A program made the translations under genes and the position numbers. DNA of 64,000 bases from contig CANDVA010000002.1 of NCBI GenBank assembly GCA_947389015.1, forward strand, positions 124,001 to 188,000. Direction: 5' to 3'. The notes under the pieces are model-generated. The model saw only the letters and a program-made list of their open reading frames with translations, was not told where the DNA came from and made no database searches. The first letter of the stretch is position 1. Each line of letters opens with the position of its first letter. Of the stretch, positions 27,636 through 34,906 are shown piece after piece. Origin of the DNA: an uncultured Clostridia bacterium. Lineage in GTDB: Bacteria; Bacillota; Clostridia; Oscillospirales; Ruminococcaceae.

Positions 27636-28166
27636 CTATTTATGAACCCCGCGGCTCTCCAATAACGCTTTCAGCTCCTCAACCGAGCCCGCCGAATACG
27701 AATCGTTATGCACAGCGAGAAATCTTTGACGGCTATCGACGTTTAGTCTTATGTAGACCGCGTTGTTCTGTTCAAAGTATTTATCCATTATTGAATACGA
27801 GTAACGCTCCTCGGCTTCAATTCCGTTTAACAAAAGCCTGCACAGAACGCAGTCGTCCAAAAACTCATACGTTCGGGGAGCTTTTACGCTCGGCATTTTT
27901 ATCGACTTAATGACCGAGAGTTTATTGAAAAATATGCTCCAGAAGATAAACAGCACGCCCATAACGAACGCTCCCGTTACTATAACGATATTGACATCGC
28001 CGCCCGAAGATACCGCTCTGTACAGCGTTGTACCGCCGAGGATCAAAAGAATTACACCGCATAACGCGACAAAACAGATCGAGAAAGCGATACGCGGCGC
28101 TTTTCGACTGTGTTTCGCTGAAAAATCAATATCCTTTTCGGTGATCATTGTTCGGTTTGCGATCAT
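27636..28166 (-). CDS. YcxB-like membrane protein
   Basis: This 176-aa protein has two adjacent membrane helices (about 26-48 and 58-80). The C-terminal cytoplasmic domain ends with VYIRLNVDSRQRFLAVHNDS, the pattern of YcxB-like proteins (small PH-like domain after two helices). The function is unknown. It is monocistronic with its own promoter and is encoded opposite to the hydrogenase operon. Confidence 0.7.
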   Translation of the reverse strand: MIANRTMITEKDIDFSAKHSRKAPRIAFSICFVALCGVILLILGGTTLYRAVSSGGDVNIVIVTGAFVMGVLFIFWSIFFNKLSVIKSIKMPSVKAPRTYEFLDDCVLCRLLLNGIEAEERYSYSIMDKYFEQNNAVYIRLNVDSRQRFLAVHNDSYSAGSVEELKALLESRGVHK

Positions 28167-28202
28167 AATTTTGCTCTCCTAACGGTTTTATTCAATGATA
28201 TA

Positions 28203-28231
28203 ATTTTACCATATCACCACCCAAAAGTCAA
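28203..28231 (-). promoter_or_regulatory. SigA promoter of the YcxB-like gene
   Basis: On the minus strand TTGACT (28226-28231) and TAAAAT (28203-28208) are 17 nt apart, with a TGG extended -10. The start lies about 30 nt before the ATG at 28166. Confidence 0.7.
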
Positions 28232-28279
28232 GCGCAAAAGAAAAACCAAACTTTATGAAACTCATGTAACAGATGTTAA

Positions 28280-28295
28280 GTTAGTTAAAACTAAC
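28280..28295. promoter_or_regulatory. 16-bp palindrome in the hydrogenase upstream region
   Basis: GTTAGTTAAAACTAAC is a palindrome with 7-bp arms and a 2-nt centre. It lies in the 355-nt divergent region between the YcxB-like gene and the hydrogenase operon. It is a possible transcription factor site, regulator unknown. Confidence 0.4.
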
Positions 28296-28321
28296 CATTT
28301 AAAAAACCTAAAATTTGTCAT

Positions 28322-28364
28322 TTTTTGTGAAAAATCCACAAAAAGCTTGTTAAAAATTCTACAA
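28322..28364. promoter_or_regulatory. Two Rex-like operator candidates
   Basis: TTGTTAAAAATTCTACAA (28347-28364) matches the clostridial Rex consensus TTGTTAANNNNTTAACAA at 12 of 14 defined positions with correct 18-bp spacing. Just upstream, TTTTTGTG and CACAAAAA (28322-28344) form an 8-bp inverted repeat resembling the TTGTGA/TCACAA type, but one base short in spacing. Both lie upstream of the hydrogenase promoter. Rex senses NADH/NAD+, which would suit an NADH-linked hydrogenase. Confidence 0.5.
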
Positions 28365-28394
28365 TGAAATAATTCTCAAATGAAGTCTTATTTA

Positions 28395-28423
28395 TAGACT
28401 TTTTGTTGAATATATGGTATAAT
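28395..28423 (+). promoter_or_regulatory. Promoter of the hydrogenase operon
   Basis: A perfect TATAAT (28418-28423) with TGG extended -10 is 17 nt from TAGACT (28395-28400). Transcription would start near 28430, leaving a ~90-nt leader before the first gene with AAGGAGG at its ATG. Confidence 0.72.
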
Positions 28424-28521
28424 ACATAAGGATATATCGTGCGGCGCATAAATAAAATAACGATATATAGATTGTTTAAAGTCCGCCCGGAGGCGGTAAA
28501 ATTATTCAAGGAGGCTATAAC

Positions 28522-29016
28522 ATGGCTTTTAAAAAGAGCGCTGTTCCCTTTTCGGGAACGCCCGAGCAGGAGGAAAAGCTCAAAGCGGTCATCGCCGAGC
28601 ATAAGGACGATCCGGGTGCGCTGATGCCTATTCTTCAGAAGGCTCAGGACATTTACGGCTACCTTCCCATCGAGGTGCAGACTATGATAGCGGATGCGAT
28701 GGAAATTCCGTTGGAGAAGGTGTACGGAGTCGTTACCTTCTACGCGCAGTTCTCCATTAATCCGAAAGGACAGTACAAAATTTCCGTATGTCTGGGAACG
28801 GCTTGCTATGTAAAAGGTTCGGGCGACATCTTCAACAAGCTTCAGGAAAAGCTCGGTATCGGAAGCGGCGAGATCACTCCCGACGGAAAGTTCTCTCTGG
28901 ACGCGTGCCGCTGTATCGGCGCGTGCGGACTTGCTCCCGTACTCACCGTCAACGAGGACGTTTACGGCAGACTTACCGTTGACGACGTTGATAAGATACT
29001 CGAAAAGTACAATTAA
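28522..29016 (+). CDS. hydC: Bifurcating [FeFe] hydrogenase subunit, NuoE-like (HydC)
   Basis: This 164-aa thioredoxin-like [2Fe-2S] protein has family-typical ligands C90 and C95 in VCLGTACYVKGS and C131 and C135 in CRCIGACG. The helical N-terminus (DIYGYLPIEVQTMIADAM) is typical of NuoE. It shuttles electrons in the trimeric HydABC complex that oxidises NADH and reduced ferredoxin together to make H2. It is the first gene of a three-gene operon. Confidence 0.93.
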   Translation: MAFKKSAVPFSGTPEQEEKLKAVIAEHKDDPGALMPILQKAQDIYGYLPIEVQTMIADAMEIPLEKVYGVVTFYAQFSINPKGQYKISVCLGTACYVKGSGDIFNKLQEKLGIGSGEITPDGKFSLDACRCIGACGLAPVLTVNEDVYGRLTVDDVDKILEKYN

Positions 29017-29075
29017 ACATAATTAAGTACTGTTAGGTACATAGAATTCCGATTTAAAGAAAGGAAATCTTTAAG

Positions 29076-30950
29076 ATGAATGTGATCAAAACAATAGACG
29101 AGCTTAACGCTATCAAAGCCGCGGCGGCGGAGGTCGTAAACGTCCGCGTTGAGGGCAAGGACAGCGGCGTTAAGGACGTCCTGGTCTGCGGCGGTACGGG
29201 CTGTACGTCGTCGGGCTCTATGAATATCATCAAAAAGCTCGAGGAAGAGATCGAGCGCAACGGTCTTAAGGACAAGGTGAATATTATCAAGACGGGCTGC
29301 TTCGGTCTGTGCGCGCTGGGTCCTATCATGATCGTATATCCCGAGGGAACGTTTTACTCCAAAATGGAGGTCGACCATATCCCCGAGATCGTTGAGAGCC
29401 ACCTCAAGGACGGCGTTCCCGTCAAAAAATATCTCTACGCGGAGACCGTTGAGGGCGACACCATCAAATCGCTTAATGATACCGCTTTCTACGCAAAGCA
29501 GCACCGCGTGGCGCTCCGCAACTGCGGACTTATCTCTCCCGAGCATATTGAGGAGTACATAGCGCGCGACGGATATCAGGCTTTGCATAAGGTTCTTACT
29601 TCAATGTCGCAGGACGACGTTATCAACTGTCTGCTGGCTTCTGGGCTCAGAGGACGCGGCGGCGCGGGTTTTCCGACGGGAAGAAAATGGCAGTTCGCAA
29701 AGGCTTCGCAGAACGAGCAGAAGTACGTCTGCTGCAACGCCGACGAGGGCGACCCCGGAGCGTTTATGGATCGTTCCGTACTCGAGGGCGATCCCCACAG
29801 CGTTATCGAGGCTATGGCTATCGCGGGCTACGCTATCGGCGCCAATCAGGGTTATATCTACGTCCGCGCGGAGTACCCGATCGCCGTTGAGCGTCTGGAG
29901 ATCGCTATCAAGCAGGCGGAAGAAGCGGGAATGCTCGGCGATAATATCTTCGGCACGGGCTTCAAGTTCCACCTTGGTCTGAGACTGGGTGCCGGCGCGT
30001 TCGTATGCGGCGAGGAGACCGCTCTGATGACCTCTATCGAGGGCAACCGCGGCGAGCCGAGATGCCGTCCTCCTTTCCCCGCTGTAAAGGGTCTGTTCGG
30101 CAAACCCACCATTCTCAACAACGTTGAGACCTACGCTAACGTAGCGCAGATAATCCTCAAGGGTCCCGAGTGGTTCGCGGCTATGGGTACCGAAAAATCC
30201 AAGGGCACCAAGGTATTCGCGCTCGGCGGCAAGATCCACAACACGGGTCTGGTAGAGGTTCCCATGGGTACGACGCTGCGTACCGTTATCGAGGAGATCG
30301 GCGGCGGTATCCCGAACGGCAAGAAGTTCAAGGCTGCTCAGACGGGAGGACCTTCGGGCGGCTGTATTCCTCCTCAGCATCTGGATATCCCGATCGACTA
30401 CGATAACCTTATCGCTATCGGCTCTATGATGGGCTCGGGCGGACTTATCGTTATGGACGAGGACAACTGTATGGTGGACATCGCCAAGTTCTTCCTCGAA
30501 TTCACCGTTGACGAGAGCTGCGGTAAGTGTACGCCGTGCCGTATCGGTACGAAGAGAATGTACGAGATACTTACCAAGATCACCGAGGGCAAGGCTACCA
30601 TGGAAGATCTTGACAAGCTCGAGAAGCTTTGCTACTACATCAAGGACAACGCGCTGTGCGGTCTCGGTCAGACGGCTCCCAACCCCGTATTGTCCACTCT
30701 GCGTTACTTTAAGGACGAGTACATCGCTCACGTTAAGGATAAGAAGTGCCCCGCGGGCGTCTGCAAGAGCCTGCTCGCGTACAAGATCGACCCCGACAAG
30801 TGCAAGGGCTGCTCGCTCTGCGCGAAGAAGTGTCCCGTGGGCGCTATCAGCGGCGAGCTGAGAAATCCGTTCACTATCGATACCAACAAGTGCATCAAGT
30901 GCGGCGTCTGCGCGTCCAACTGTAAGTTCGGCGCGATCAGCAAGTCCTAA
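29076..30950 (+). CDS. hydB: Bifurcating [FeFe] hydrogenase subunit, NuoF-like (HydB)
   Basis: This 624-aa flavoprotein has an N-terminal thioredoxin-like [2Fe-2S] domain (VCGGTGCTSSGS at about 38). The NuoF core has the FMN/NADH loops GLRGRGGAGFPTGRKW (about 195) and CNADEGDPGAF. The C-terminal [4Fe-4S] motif is CGKCTPCRIGTKR. Two ferredoxin motifs are added at the end (CKGCSLCAKKCP and CIKCGVCASNCK). This layout is that of the HydB/HndC subunit that binds NAD(H) and bifurcates electrons. Confidence 0.94.
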   Translation: MNVIKTIDELNAIKAAAAEVVNVRVEGKDSGVKDVLVCGGTGCTSSGSMNIIKKLEEEIERNGLKDKVNIIKTGCFGLCALGPIMIVYPEGTFYSKMEVDHIPEIVESHLKDGVPVKKYLYAETVEGDTIKSLNDTAFYAKQHRVALRNCGLISPEHIEEYIARDGYQALHKVLTSMSQDDVINCLLASGLRGRGGAGFPTGRKWQFAKASQNEQKYVCCNADEGDPGAFMDRSVLEGDPHSVIEAMAIAGYAIGANQGYIYVRAEYPIAVERLEIAIKQAEEAGMLGDNIFGTGFKFHLGLRLGAGAFVCGEETALMTSIEGNRGEPRCRPPFPAVKGLFGKPTILNNVETYANVAQIILKGPEWFAAMGTEKSKGTKVFALGGKIHNTGLVEVPMGTTLRTVIEEIGGGIPNGKKFKAAQTGGPSGGCIPPQHLDIPIDYDNLIAIGSMMGSGGLIVMDEDNCMVDIAKFFLEFTVDESCGKCTPCRIGTKRMYEILTKITEGKATMEDLDKLEKLCYYIKDNALCGLGQTAPNPVLSTLRYFKDEYIAHVKDKKCPAGVCKSLLAYKIDPDKCKGCSLCAKKCPVGAISGELRNPFTIDTNKCIKCGVCASNCKFGAISKS

Positions 30951-30971
30951 CAGGAAAGGAGTAAAAAAGTT

Positions 30972-32711
30972 ATGGTTAATATCAAAATTAACGGCGTGGA
31001 TTATTCCGTTCCCGAGGGCAGCACGATCCTTGAGGCAGCGAGAACAGCAGGTATCAAGATCCCTACGCTGTGTTATCTTAAGGATATCAACGCTATCGGC
31101 GCGTGCCGTATCTGCGTCGTCGAGGTAAAGGGCGCGAGAAGCCTTGTCGCTTCGTGCGTTTACCCCGTAAACGAGGGCATGGAGGTGTTCACAAACACTC
31201 CCAAGGTCATCGAAAGCCGCAAGACCACTCTGGAGCTTATCCTCTCCAACCACAAGAAGGAGTGTCTGTCCTGCGTAAGAAGCGGCTCATGCGAGCTTCA
31301 GGAGCTGTGCAACGAGTACGGCGTTGAGGAGAACAGATTCGAGGGCGAAAATCCCGCCGTCGAGCTTGACGACAGCGCTATGCATATGACCCGCGATAAC
31401 TCCAAGTGCATTCTTTGCCGCCGCTGTGTGGCAGCCTGCGGAGTTACTCAGGGTATCGGCGTTATCGGCGCGAACGAGCGCGGTTTTGCTACCCAGATCG
31501 CGTCTCCGTTTGATATGGGACTTGCCGATACGGCTTGCGTTTCCTGCGGTCAGTGTATCGTGGCTTGTCCCACGGGAGCGCTCACCGAAAAGGACGATAC
31601 GCAGAAGGTGCTTGACGCTATCGCCGATCCTGATAAGTTCGTCGTAGTACAGGCGGCTCCCGCGGTACGCGCGTCGCTTGGCGAGGCGTTTGATCTGCCC
31701 GTAGGCACAAACGTCGAGGGCAAGATGATCGCGGCTATGCGCAGACTCGGTTTCGATAAGGTATTCGACACCAACTTCTCGGCTGACCTCACCATTATGG
31801 AGGAGGCTCACGAGTTCCTTGACCGCGTTCAGAACGGCGGCACTCTGCCGATGATCACCTCCTGCTCGCCCGGTTGGATACGCTACTGTGAAAACTATTT
31901 CCCCGAGTTTATACCCAATCTGTCGACCTGCAAGTCGCCGCAGCAGATGTTCGGCGCGGTAGTCAAGACCTATTACGCTCAGAAGCTCGGCAAGAACCCC
32001 GAGGATATCGTAAGCGTTTCCGTAATGCCTTGTACCGCTAAAAAGTACGAGATCAACCGTGACGATCAGTCCGCGGCGGGTATCCCCGATCTGGATATCA
32101 CTATCACGACCCGCGAGCTCTCGCGCCTCATCAAGAAAACGGGCATTATGTTCAACGACCTGCCCGACGAGGAATGCGATTCCCCGCTCGGCACGGGTAC
32201 CGGCGCTGCCGTTATCTTCGGCGCGACGGGCGGCGTTATGGAAGCGGCTTTGCGTACCGCGGTATGGAAGCTCACGGGCGAGAAAGCCGATTCGCCTATC
32301 GAGTTTAAGGATGTTCGCGGAGTAGAGGGCATAAAGGAAGCTACCTACAACGTCGGTGGTAAAGAAGTCAAGGTCGCTGTCGCGAGCGGTCTGGCGAACG
32401 CCAAAGCGTTGCTCAAAAAGGTTAAAGCGGGCGAAGCGGATTATCACTTTATCGAGATCATGGCTTGTCCCGGCGGCTGCGTAAACGGCGGCGGACAGAT
32501 TATTCTCCCCGCATCCGTGAAAAACTTCACCGATATCAGAGCAGAACGCGCAAAGGTGCTGTACGATATTGACAGCGCGAACAAGATGCGCTGCTCGCAC
32601 GAAAACCCTGACGTTAAGGCGGTTTACGACGAGTTCTTCGGCGAGCCGAATTCTCATAAGGCTCACGAGGTACTTCACACGAGCTATAAGGCTCAGAAAC
32701 TGTACAGATAA
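30972..32711 (+). CDS. hydA: [FeFe] hydrogenase catalytic subunit (HydA)
   Basis: This 579-aa protein has, in order: a [2Fe-2S] ferredoxin domain (C34, C45, C48), a His-Cys [4Fe-4S] motif (HKKECLSCVRSGSC), two [4Fe-4S] motifs (CILCRRCVAACG and CVSCGQCIVACP), and the H-cluster domain with L1 TSCSPGW, L2 MPCTAKK and L3 MACPGGCVNGGGQ. The C-terminal small-subunit region follows. It reduces protons to H2. All H-cluster Cys are present, so it should be active once matured by HydEFG, which are not in this window. Confidence 0.97.
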   Translation: MVNIKINGVDYSVPEGSTILEAARTAGIKIPTLCYLKDINAIGACRICVVEVKGARSLVASCVYPVNEGMEVFTNTPKVIESRKTTLELILSNHKKECLSCVRSGSCELQELCNEYGVEENRFEGENPAVELDDSAMHMTRDNSKCILCRRCVAACGVTQGIGVIGANERGFATQIASPFDMGLADTACVSCGQCIVACPTGALTEKDDTQKVLDAIADPDKFVVVQAAPAVRASLGEAFDLPVGTNVEGKMIAAMRRLGFDKVFDTNFSADLTIMEEAHEFLDRVQNGGTLPMITSCSPGWIRYCENYFPEFIPNLSTCKSPQQMFGAVVKTYYAQKLGKNPEDIVSVSVMPCTAKKYEINRDDQSAAGIPDLDITITTRELSRLIKKTGIMFNDLPDEECDSPLGTGTGAAVIFGATGGVMEAALRTAVWKLTGEKADSPIEFKDVRGVEGIKEATYNVGGKEVKVAVASGLANAKALLKKVKAGEADYHFIEIMACPGGCVNGGGQIILPASVKNFTDIRAERAKVLYDIDSANKMRCSHENPDVKAVYDEFFGEPNSHKAHEVLHTSYKAQKLYR

Positions 32712-32730
32712 TCGGTTTTGCATTTAAAAC

Positions 32731-32773
32731 AAATATGGTGTCGGGAAAACGCCTGACACCATATTTTTTATTT
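32731..32773. terminator. Bidirectional terminator after hydA
   Basis: A 12-bp stem (AAATATGGTGTC / GACACCATATTT) with a 12-nt loop is followed by TTTTT on the plus strand. On the minus strand it is followed by GTTTT. It ends the hydrogenase operon and probably also the convergent 40-aa gene. Confidence 0.85.
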
Positions 32774-32788
32774 TAAAGCAGCAATTTT

Positions 32789-32911
32789 TTATTGCAAGCA
32801 AACCTCAAGCAATCCTATTACCCTGCCAAAGGAATAAAATAAGACGAACTGCGGAATAAATAAACACATCACCTCATTGTATATGTAAAGCAGCTTATTT
32901 GATTTTTTCAT
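32789..32911 (-). CDS. Small hydrophobic peptide (40 aa), unknown
   Basis: The 40-aa frame begins MKKSNKLLYIYNEVM, then has a hydrophobic stretch (CLFIPQFVLFYSFG) and ends VIGLLEVCLQ. A very good ribosome site (GGGAGGGG, 7-nt spacing), a near-consensus promoter and a terminator all fit this short gene. The basic N-terminus and ~20 hydrophobic residues suggest a membrane peptide or signalling-peptide precursor (inference). It is divergent from the XRE regulator. Confidence 0.6.
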   Translation of the reverse strand: MKKSNKLLYIYNEVMCLFIPQFVLFYSFGRVIGLLEVCLQ

Positions 32912-32984
32912 TAAGATACCCCTCCCGATCAAACCGTATTCACCAGCCTGCTGTCGAAAAATGCCGCTTATGACCTTAAAATAT

Positions 32985-33013
32985 ATTATAGCGGATTTTA
33001 CGCTAAAAGTCAA
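32985..33013 (-). promoter_or_regulatory. Promoter of the 40-aa peptide gene
   Basis: On the minus strand TTGACT (33008-33013) and a perfect TATAAT (32985-32990) are 17 nt apart. Its -35 box overlaps the -35 region expected for the rightward XRE promoter (TATAAT at 33034-33039), so one bound protein could control both. Confidence 0.75.
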
Positions 33014-33033
33014 GCCCTTTTTTAAAAAATACG

Positions 33034-33039
33034 TATAAT
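33034..33039 (+). promoter_or_regulatory. Candidate -10 box of the XRE regulator gene
   Basis: A perfect TATAAT lies 19 nt before the ATG at 33058, but no good -35 is present at 17 nt. This suggests weak or activated transcription. The leader would be very short and contain the AAAGGGTGAT ribosome site. Confidence 0.4.
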
Positions 33040-33057
33040 AAAAAGGGTGATAACCGA

Positions 33058-33279
33058 ATGACGACACATTACAGAAGAATACGAGACCTTCGCGAAGACA
33101 ACGACCTCAAGCAGCGGGAGCTTGCCGAAATACTCGGATGCAGCCAGCGGGTGTACAGCAACTACGAACGCGGCGACCTCGACATACCTACCGAGGTACT
33201 GATAAAGCTTGCTCAGCATTACAACACAAGCGTGGATTATATCTTAGGGCTGACCGATAACAGAATGCCGTATAAATAA
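33058..33279 (+). CDS. XRE family transcriptional regulator (Cro/CI type)
   Basis: This 73-aa single-domain protein has a classic five-helix HTH, with LKQRELAEILGCSQRVYSNYER spanning helices 2-3 and TSVDYILGLTD at the end. It has no sensor or oligomerisation domain, like Cro or SinR-type minimal regulators. It is divergent from the 40-aa peptide gene, with overlapping promoter regions. Confidence 0.9.
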   Translation: MTTHYRRIRDLREDNDLKQRELAEILGCSQRVYSNYERGDLDIPTEVLIKLAQHYNTSVDYILGLTDNRMPYK

Positions 33280-33325
33280 CATAGGGCTTCTGCAAGCCCC
33301 CGTGAACTATTTTTTTATAAAGCAC

Positions 33326-33355
33326 AAAAAGGCTGCGCGTATGCACAGCCTTTTT
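33326..33355. terminator. Bidirectional terminator
   Basis: AAAAAGGCTG (33326-33335) and CAGCCTTTTT (33346-33355) form a 10-bp stem with A- and T-runs on both sides. It ends the XRE gene from the left and the 47-aa peptide gene from the right. Confidence 0.85.
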
Positions 33356-33369
33356 CATCGTATACCGTT

Positions 33370-33513
33370 TTACGCAACGCCTGTGTTAGCCGCTACAAGG
33401 AACCACGGGTTCTCGTCGTCCATATCCATATTGCCCTTGTATTCTTCGGAGATCGTTACATTCTCGAAACGGTTGTCCTGCTCTTCCTCTAATATGATTT
33501 CGTTGTTTTCCAT
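33370..33513 (-). CDS. Small acidic peptide (47 aa), unknown
   Basis: The 47-aa frame from the ATG at 33513 begins MENNEIILEEEQDNRFENV. It has 13 Asp/Glu in the first 37 residues and ends with a neutral, hydrophobic tail NPWFLVAANTGVA. There is no Cys and no membrane helix. Its own promoter, an AAAGGGG ribosome site and a terminator support it. The acidic-leader/neutral-tail layout recalls peptide precursors, but no modifying enzyme is encoded nearby, so function is open. Confidence 0.6.
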   Translation of the reverse strand: MENNEIILEEEQDNRFENVTISEEYKGNMDMDDENPWFLVAANTGVA

Positions 33514-33588
33514 AATAGTTACCCCTTTCTTATATGTCTGTTCTACACGGAGGCTTTTTATTTTTATATTGTTTCGCCTCACACCTAT

Positions 33589-33617
33589 AATATAGCATTT
33601 AAAATCAAAATAGTCAA
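33589..33617 (-). promoter_or_regulatory. Promoter of the 47-aa peptide gene
   Basis: On the minus strand TTGACT (33612-33617) and TATATT (33589-33594) are 17 nt apart. The leader would be about 70 nt. The stretch from 33618 to 33845 is AT-rich and I see nothing further in it. Confidence 0.65.
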
Positions 33618-33845
33618 TAGTTTTAAAACAAATTCGTAGCTTTAAAAAATAATTCCCAAAAACAGGGGACAGTTTTTAGCGATAATCCACAAATAAAATG
33701 ATATTTCTTTGTCAATATAGACCAAATCTTTCCCTTGATATTATTATAAAAATCTTTTATAAACAATATTTTTGAGCGCAAACCGATAAATATCGGCAAA
33801 TTATTACAAAAAGGTTACAATTAAATTACAGTTTTGTAACAATCA

Positions 33846-33873
33846 TTGACATTACAAAAAAATATGATAAAAT
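33846..33873 (+). promoter_or_regulatory. Promoter of the 33.9-kb small RNA
   Basis: A perfect TTGACA (33846-33851) and TAAAAT (33868-33873) are 16 nt apart, with a TGA extended -10. No protein frame with a ribosome site follows before the terminator at 34028. Confidence 0.7.
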
Positions 33874-33879
33874 ATAGTT

Positions 33880-34057
33880 ATGGGGCAGGTTTTGAATACA
33901 TTTCGATCTACATAGCGGCAATTTCTTACACAGTCCCTACTTCCATTTACCGGGAGCGGCGCGGGTTAATATATATTCGCAATGTTAATTATCCTCTCTC
34001 CTCTTTCCGCAGCGCTCCGAATAATTTCTCCCCGAGAATATCGGGGAGTTCTTTTTT
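33880..34057 (+). ncRNA. Candidate structured small RNA (~178 nt)
   Basis: A strong promoter (33846-33873) and an intrinsic terminator (34028-34057) bracket a stretch without a credible ORF. Inside, GGAGCG-GC-GCGG (33953-33964) pairs with CCGC-AG-CGCTCC (34007-34018) around a 2x2 internal loop, enclosing an AU-rich loop with the CU-rich run TATCCTCTCTCCTCTTT. The length is in the range of 6S RNA, but I cannot confirm that fold. The CU run could pair with Shine-Dalgarno sequences. Confidence 0.5.
34028..34057 (+). terminator. Terminator of the small RNA
   Basis: CTCCCCGA (34028-34035) pairs with TCGGGGAG (34041-34048), followed by CTTTTTT. Confidence 0.85.
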
Positions 34058-34087
34058 ATGAAAAGCCGCTTACGTTAATAAGCGGCT
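34058..34087 (-). terminator. Terminator of the rplU-yebC operon
   Basis: On the minus strand AGCCGCTTA and TAAGCGGCT (34064-34072 and 34079-34087) form a 9-bp stem followed by TTTCAT, 7 nt after the yebC stop. The U-tract is short. Confidence 0.65.
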
Positions 34088-34093
34088 GGATTT

Positions 34094-34843
34094 TTATTCA
34101 TCATCGCTCTCGGGAGCGTCCCAGTTGTGCCATACGTTTTGTACGTCGTCGTTGTCCTCCATAGCCTCAAGCAGCAAACCCATTTTCTTGAGCTGATCCT
34201 CATCGGTGAGGGCAGTATAAGTACTCGGAACCTGCTCCGCCTGCGCCGATACGACCTCGTAACCGCGCTTTGTAAGCTCCGCCGCAACGTTCCCGACCTC
34301 GTTGGGATCTGTGGTGATCTCCACGCAGCCATCCTCAAAGCTGAAATCGTCCGCGCCGCTCTCGAGAATATCCTCCATAGCTTTGTCCTCGTCGATATCG
34401 CCGTCCTCGTTGTTCAGTACGATAATTCCCTTGAGCGAGAACATAAAGCTTACACAGCCCGCCGTCCCCAAATTGCCGCCGAATTTATCGAAATAATGAC
34501 GTATCTCACCCGCGGTACGGTTTCTGTTATCGGTAAGACAATCGACGATAACGGCAACTCCTCCGGGACCGTAGCCCTCGTAAACGCAGTTCTCGTAGTC
34601 GTTCTTCTCCGAGCCGCCCGCCGCCTTTTTCAGCAGACGGTCGATGTTATCGTTGGGGATATTGTTGGACTTAGCTTTCTGCACAAGCGTCGCAAGGCGC
34701 GAATTGTTTGCGGGGTCAGCCGAGCCCGTTTCCTTGATACAAACAAGTATCTCGCGGCTGATCTTGGTAAAAACCTTAGCGCGCGCGCCGTCCTTTTCAC
34801 CCTTTTTGCGCTTGATAGTGCTCCATTTTGAATGTCCTGACAT
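34094..34843 (-). CDS. yebC: YebC/PmpR family protein (transcription/translation regulator)
   Basis: This 249-aa protein has the diagnostic N-terminus MSGHSKWSTIKRKKGEKDGARAK (given here in part) and the VYEGYGPGGVAVIVD segment. Length matches the three-domain family. Members have been called transcriptional regulators; some (TACO1-type) relieve ribosome stalling at proline runs. It is the last gene of the operon starting at rplU. Confidence 0.93.
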   Translation of the reverse strand: MSGHSKWSTIKRKKGEKDGARAKVFTKISREILVCIKETGSADPANNSRLATLVQKAKSNNIPNDNIDRLLKKAAGGSEKNDYENCVYEGYGPGGVAVIVDCLTDNRNRTAGEIRHYFDKFGGNLGTAGCVSFMFSLKGIIVLNNEDGDIDEDKAMEDILESGADDFSFEDGCVEITTDPNEVGNVAAELTKRGYEVVSAQAEQVPSTYTALTDEDQLKKMGLLLEAMEDNDDVQNVWHNWDAPESDDE

Positions 34844-34906
34844 AATCTTTCTCCTTTACGTTAATTCGATTTATTTACCTTTAACGCTAAAAATAGCGAA
34901 TATTAA

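Noticed and set aside
29601-32723. Two long minus-strand frames (550 and 478 codons) opposite hydB and hydA
   Set aside because: They mirror the strongly biased codon use of the hydrogenase genes; no motifs, no ribosome sites, no promoters.
33641-33700. ACAGGGGACAGTTTTT-like motif considered as an insertion sequence end
   Set aside because: There is no matching inverted end, no transposase and no target duplication in the window.
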